A program made the position numbers and the translations under genes. A DNA stretch of 64,000 nucleotides, from assembly GCF_011040385.1 (NCBI RefSeq), contig NZ_JAAIKB010000003.1, positions 124,001 through 188,000 on the forward strand. The letters are read 5' to 3'. Shown piece by piece: positions 63,859 through 64,000 of the stretch (its first letter is position 1; each line of letters opens with the position of its first letter). A model generated the notes under the pieces. The model ran no database searches and had not been told where the DNA came from. It saw only the letters and a program-made list of their open reading frames with translations. This DNA comes from Falsiroseomonas algicola. GTDB lineage: Bacteria; Pseudomonadota; Alphaproteobacteria; Acetobacterales; Acetobacteraceae.

Positions 63859-64000
63859 TCAGCCCTCGGCCCCGCCGCGCCCCAGGGCGGAGAGCCGCGC
63901 CGCGGCTAGGCCGATGATCGCCCGCCGGGCTGCGGCATCGGCCGTCGGCCAGGCCTCGATCTCGGCCAGGGTCCGTCCGCAGCCATCGCAAAGGCCAAGA
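63859..64000 (-). CDS. DUF1289 protein, C-terminal part (5' partial)
   Basis: On the minus strand a frame enters from the right end and stops at TGA 63859-63861. The translation begins LGLCDGCGRTLAEIEAW, which matches the Cys-rich core of DUF1289 proteins (C-x2-C-G-R-T followed by E-I-xx-W), then AARRAIIGLAAARLSALG. These are small, often zinc-binding-looking proteins of unknown role, common in Proteobacteria. The start, and probably the first cysteines, lie beyond the window. Confidence 0.75.
   Translation of the reverse strand, partial: LGLCDGCGRTLAEIEAWPTADAAARRAIIGLAAARLSALGRGGAEG

Noticed and set aside
1-64000. Insertion sequences, prophage genes, integrases, toxin-antitoxin pairs and CRISPR arrays
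   Set aside because: I looked for transposase, integrase, phage structural and Cas motifs and for spaced repeats on both strands and found none; the region looks like ordinary chromosome with a few accessory operons.

Overview
The window is high-GC, densely coding DNA (short intergenic gaps, many 1-4 nt start/stop overlaps) from an alphaproteobacterium. Gene order and protein character (rpsP-rimM-trmD-rplS followed directly by leuCD and leuB, a Bug/TTT solute system, two transglutaminases with DUF2126 and ATP-grasp/alpha-E proteins) fit Rhodospirillales, most likely Acetobacteraceae (Roseomonas-like). This placement is inferred from gene content only. No insertion sequence, prophage, CRISPR array or rRNA was found; the only RNA gene is a tRNA-Arg.

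Layout. 1-5.3 kb: tail of a secreted CCPS-motif protein, two small exported proteins, a TPR-LrgA-LrgB operon, a Bug solute-binding protein and a YeeZ-like SDR. 5.2-8.1 kb: a minus-strand operon of FAH-family hydrolase, alpha/beta hydrolase and phosphotransferase. 8.3-12.4 kb: a sugar ABC importer (binding protein and two permeases, no ATPase here) followed by a 2OG-Fe(II) oxygenase. 12.5-16.1 kb: two glycosyltransferases (GT4, GT9) and a convergent NYN-LOTUS protein. 16.3-28 kb: a housekeeping block of thrS, infC (apparently with an AUA start), TctAB on the opposite strand, ffh, rpsP-rimM-trmD-rplS, leuCD, leuB and tRNA-Arg(ACG), with four clear hairpin terminators.

28.1-33.8 kb: a six-gene, fully overlapping plus-strand operon (cytochrome P450, GNAT-like acyltransferase, DevB-like adaptor, DevC-like permease, ABC ATPase, stand-alone E2/CAT-fold acyltransferase). 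It looks like a pathway that makes and exports an acylated, oxidised metabolite. I did not recognise it as a described system and consider it the best novelty candidate. 33.8-37.6 kb: a sulfotransferase, a BcsB-like anchored periplasmic protein and an FMN alpha-hydroxy-acid oxidase, all on the minus strand.

37.7-50.2 kb: a complete glycogen operon on the minus strand, in transcription order glk, glgP, glgB, glgC, glgA and a 1339-residue GlgX-MalQ fusion. It covers glucose phosphorylation, ADP-glucose formation, chain elongation, branching, phosphorolysis, debranching and glucan transfer. 50.2-52.1 kb: a small cytochrome c and two SDR enzymes. 52.3-60 kb: a predicted peptide-ligation/modification cluster (transglutaminase-DUF2126, circularly permuted ATP-grasp-alpha-E, a tiny basic ORF with a hairpin over the next start codon, a second transglutaminase, an EEP-family phosphoesterase). 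60.1-64 kb: a Coq4-like metalloprotein, a secreted alpha/beta hydrolase, an Asp/Glu-racemase-fold enzyme that keeps only one of the two catalytic cysteines, a LexA-type site, and the end of a DUF1289 gene.

Start codons were moved from the longest possible start where a Shine-Dalgarno sequence, a signal peptide, family length or an overlap with the upstream stop argued for it.
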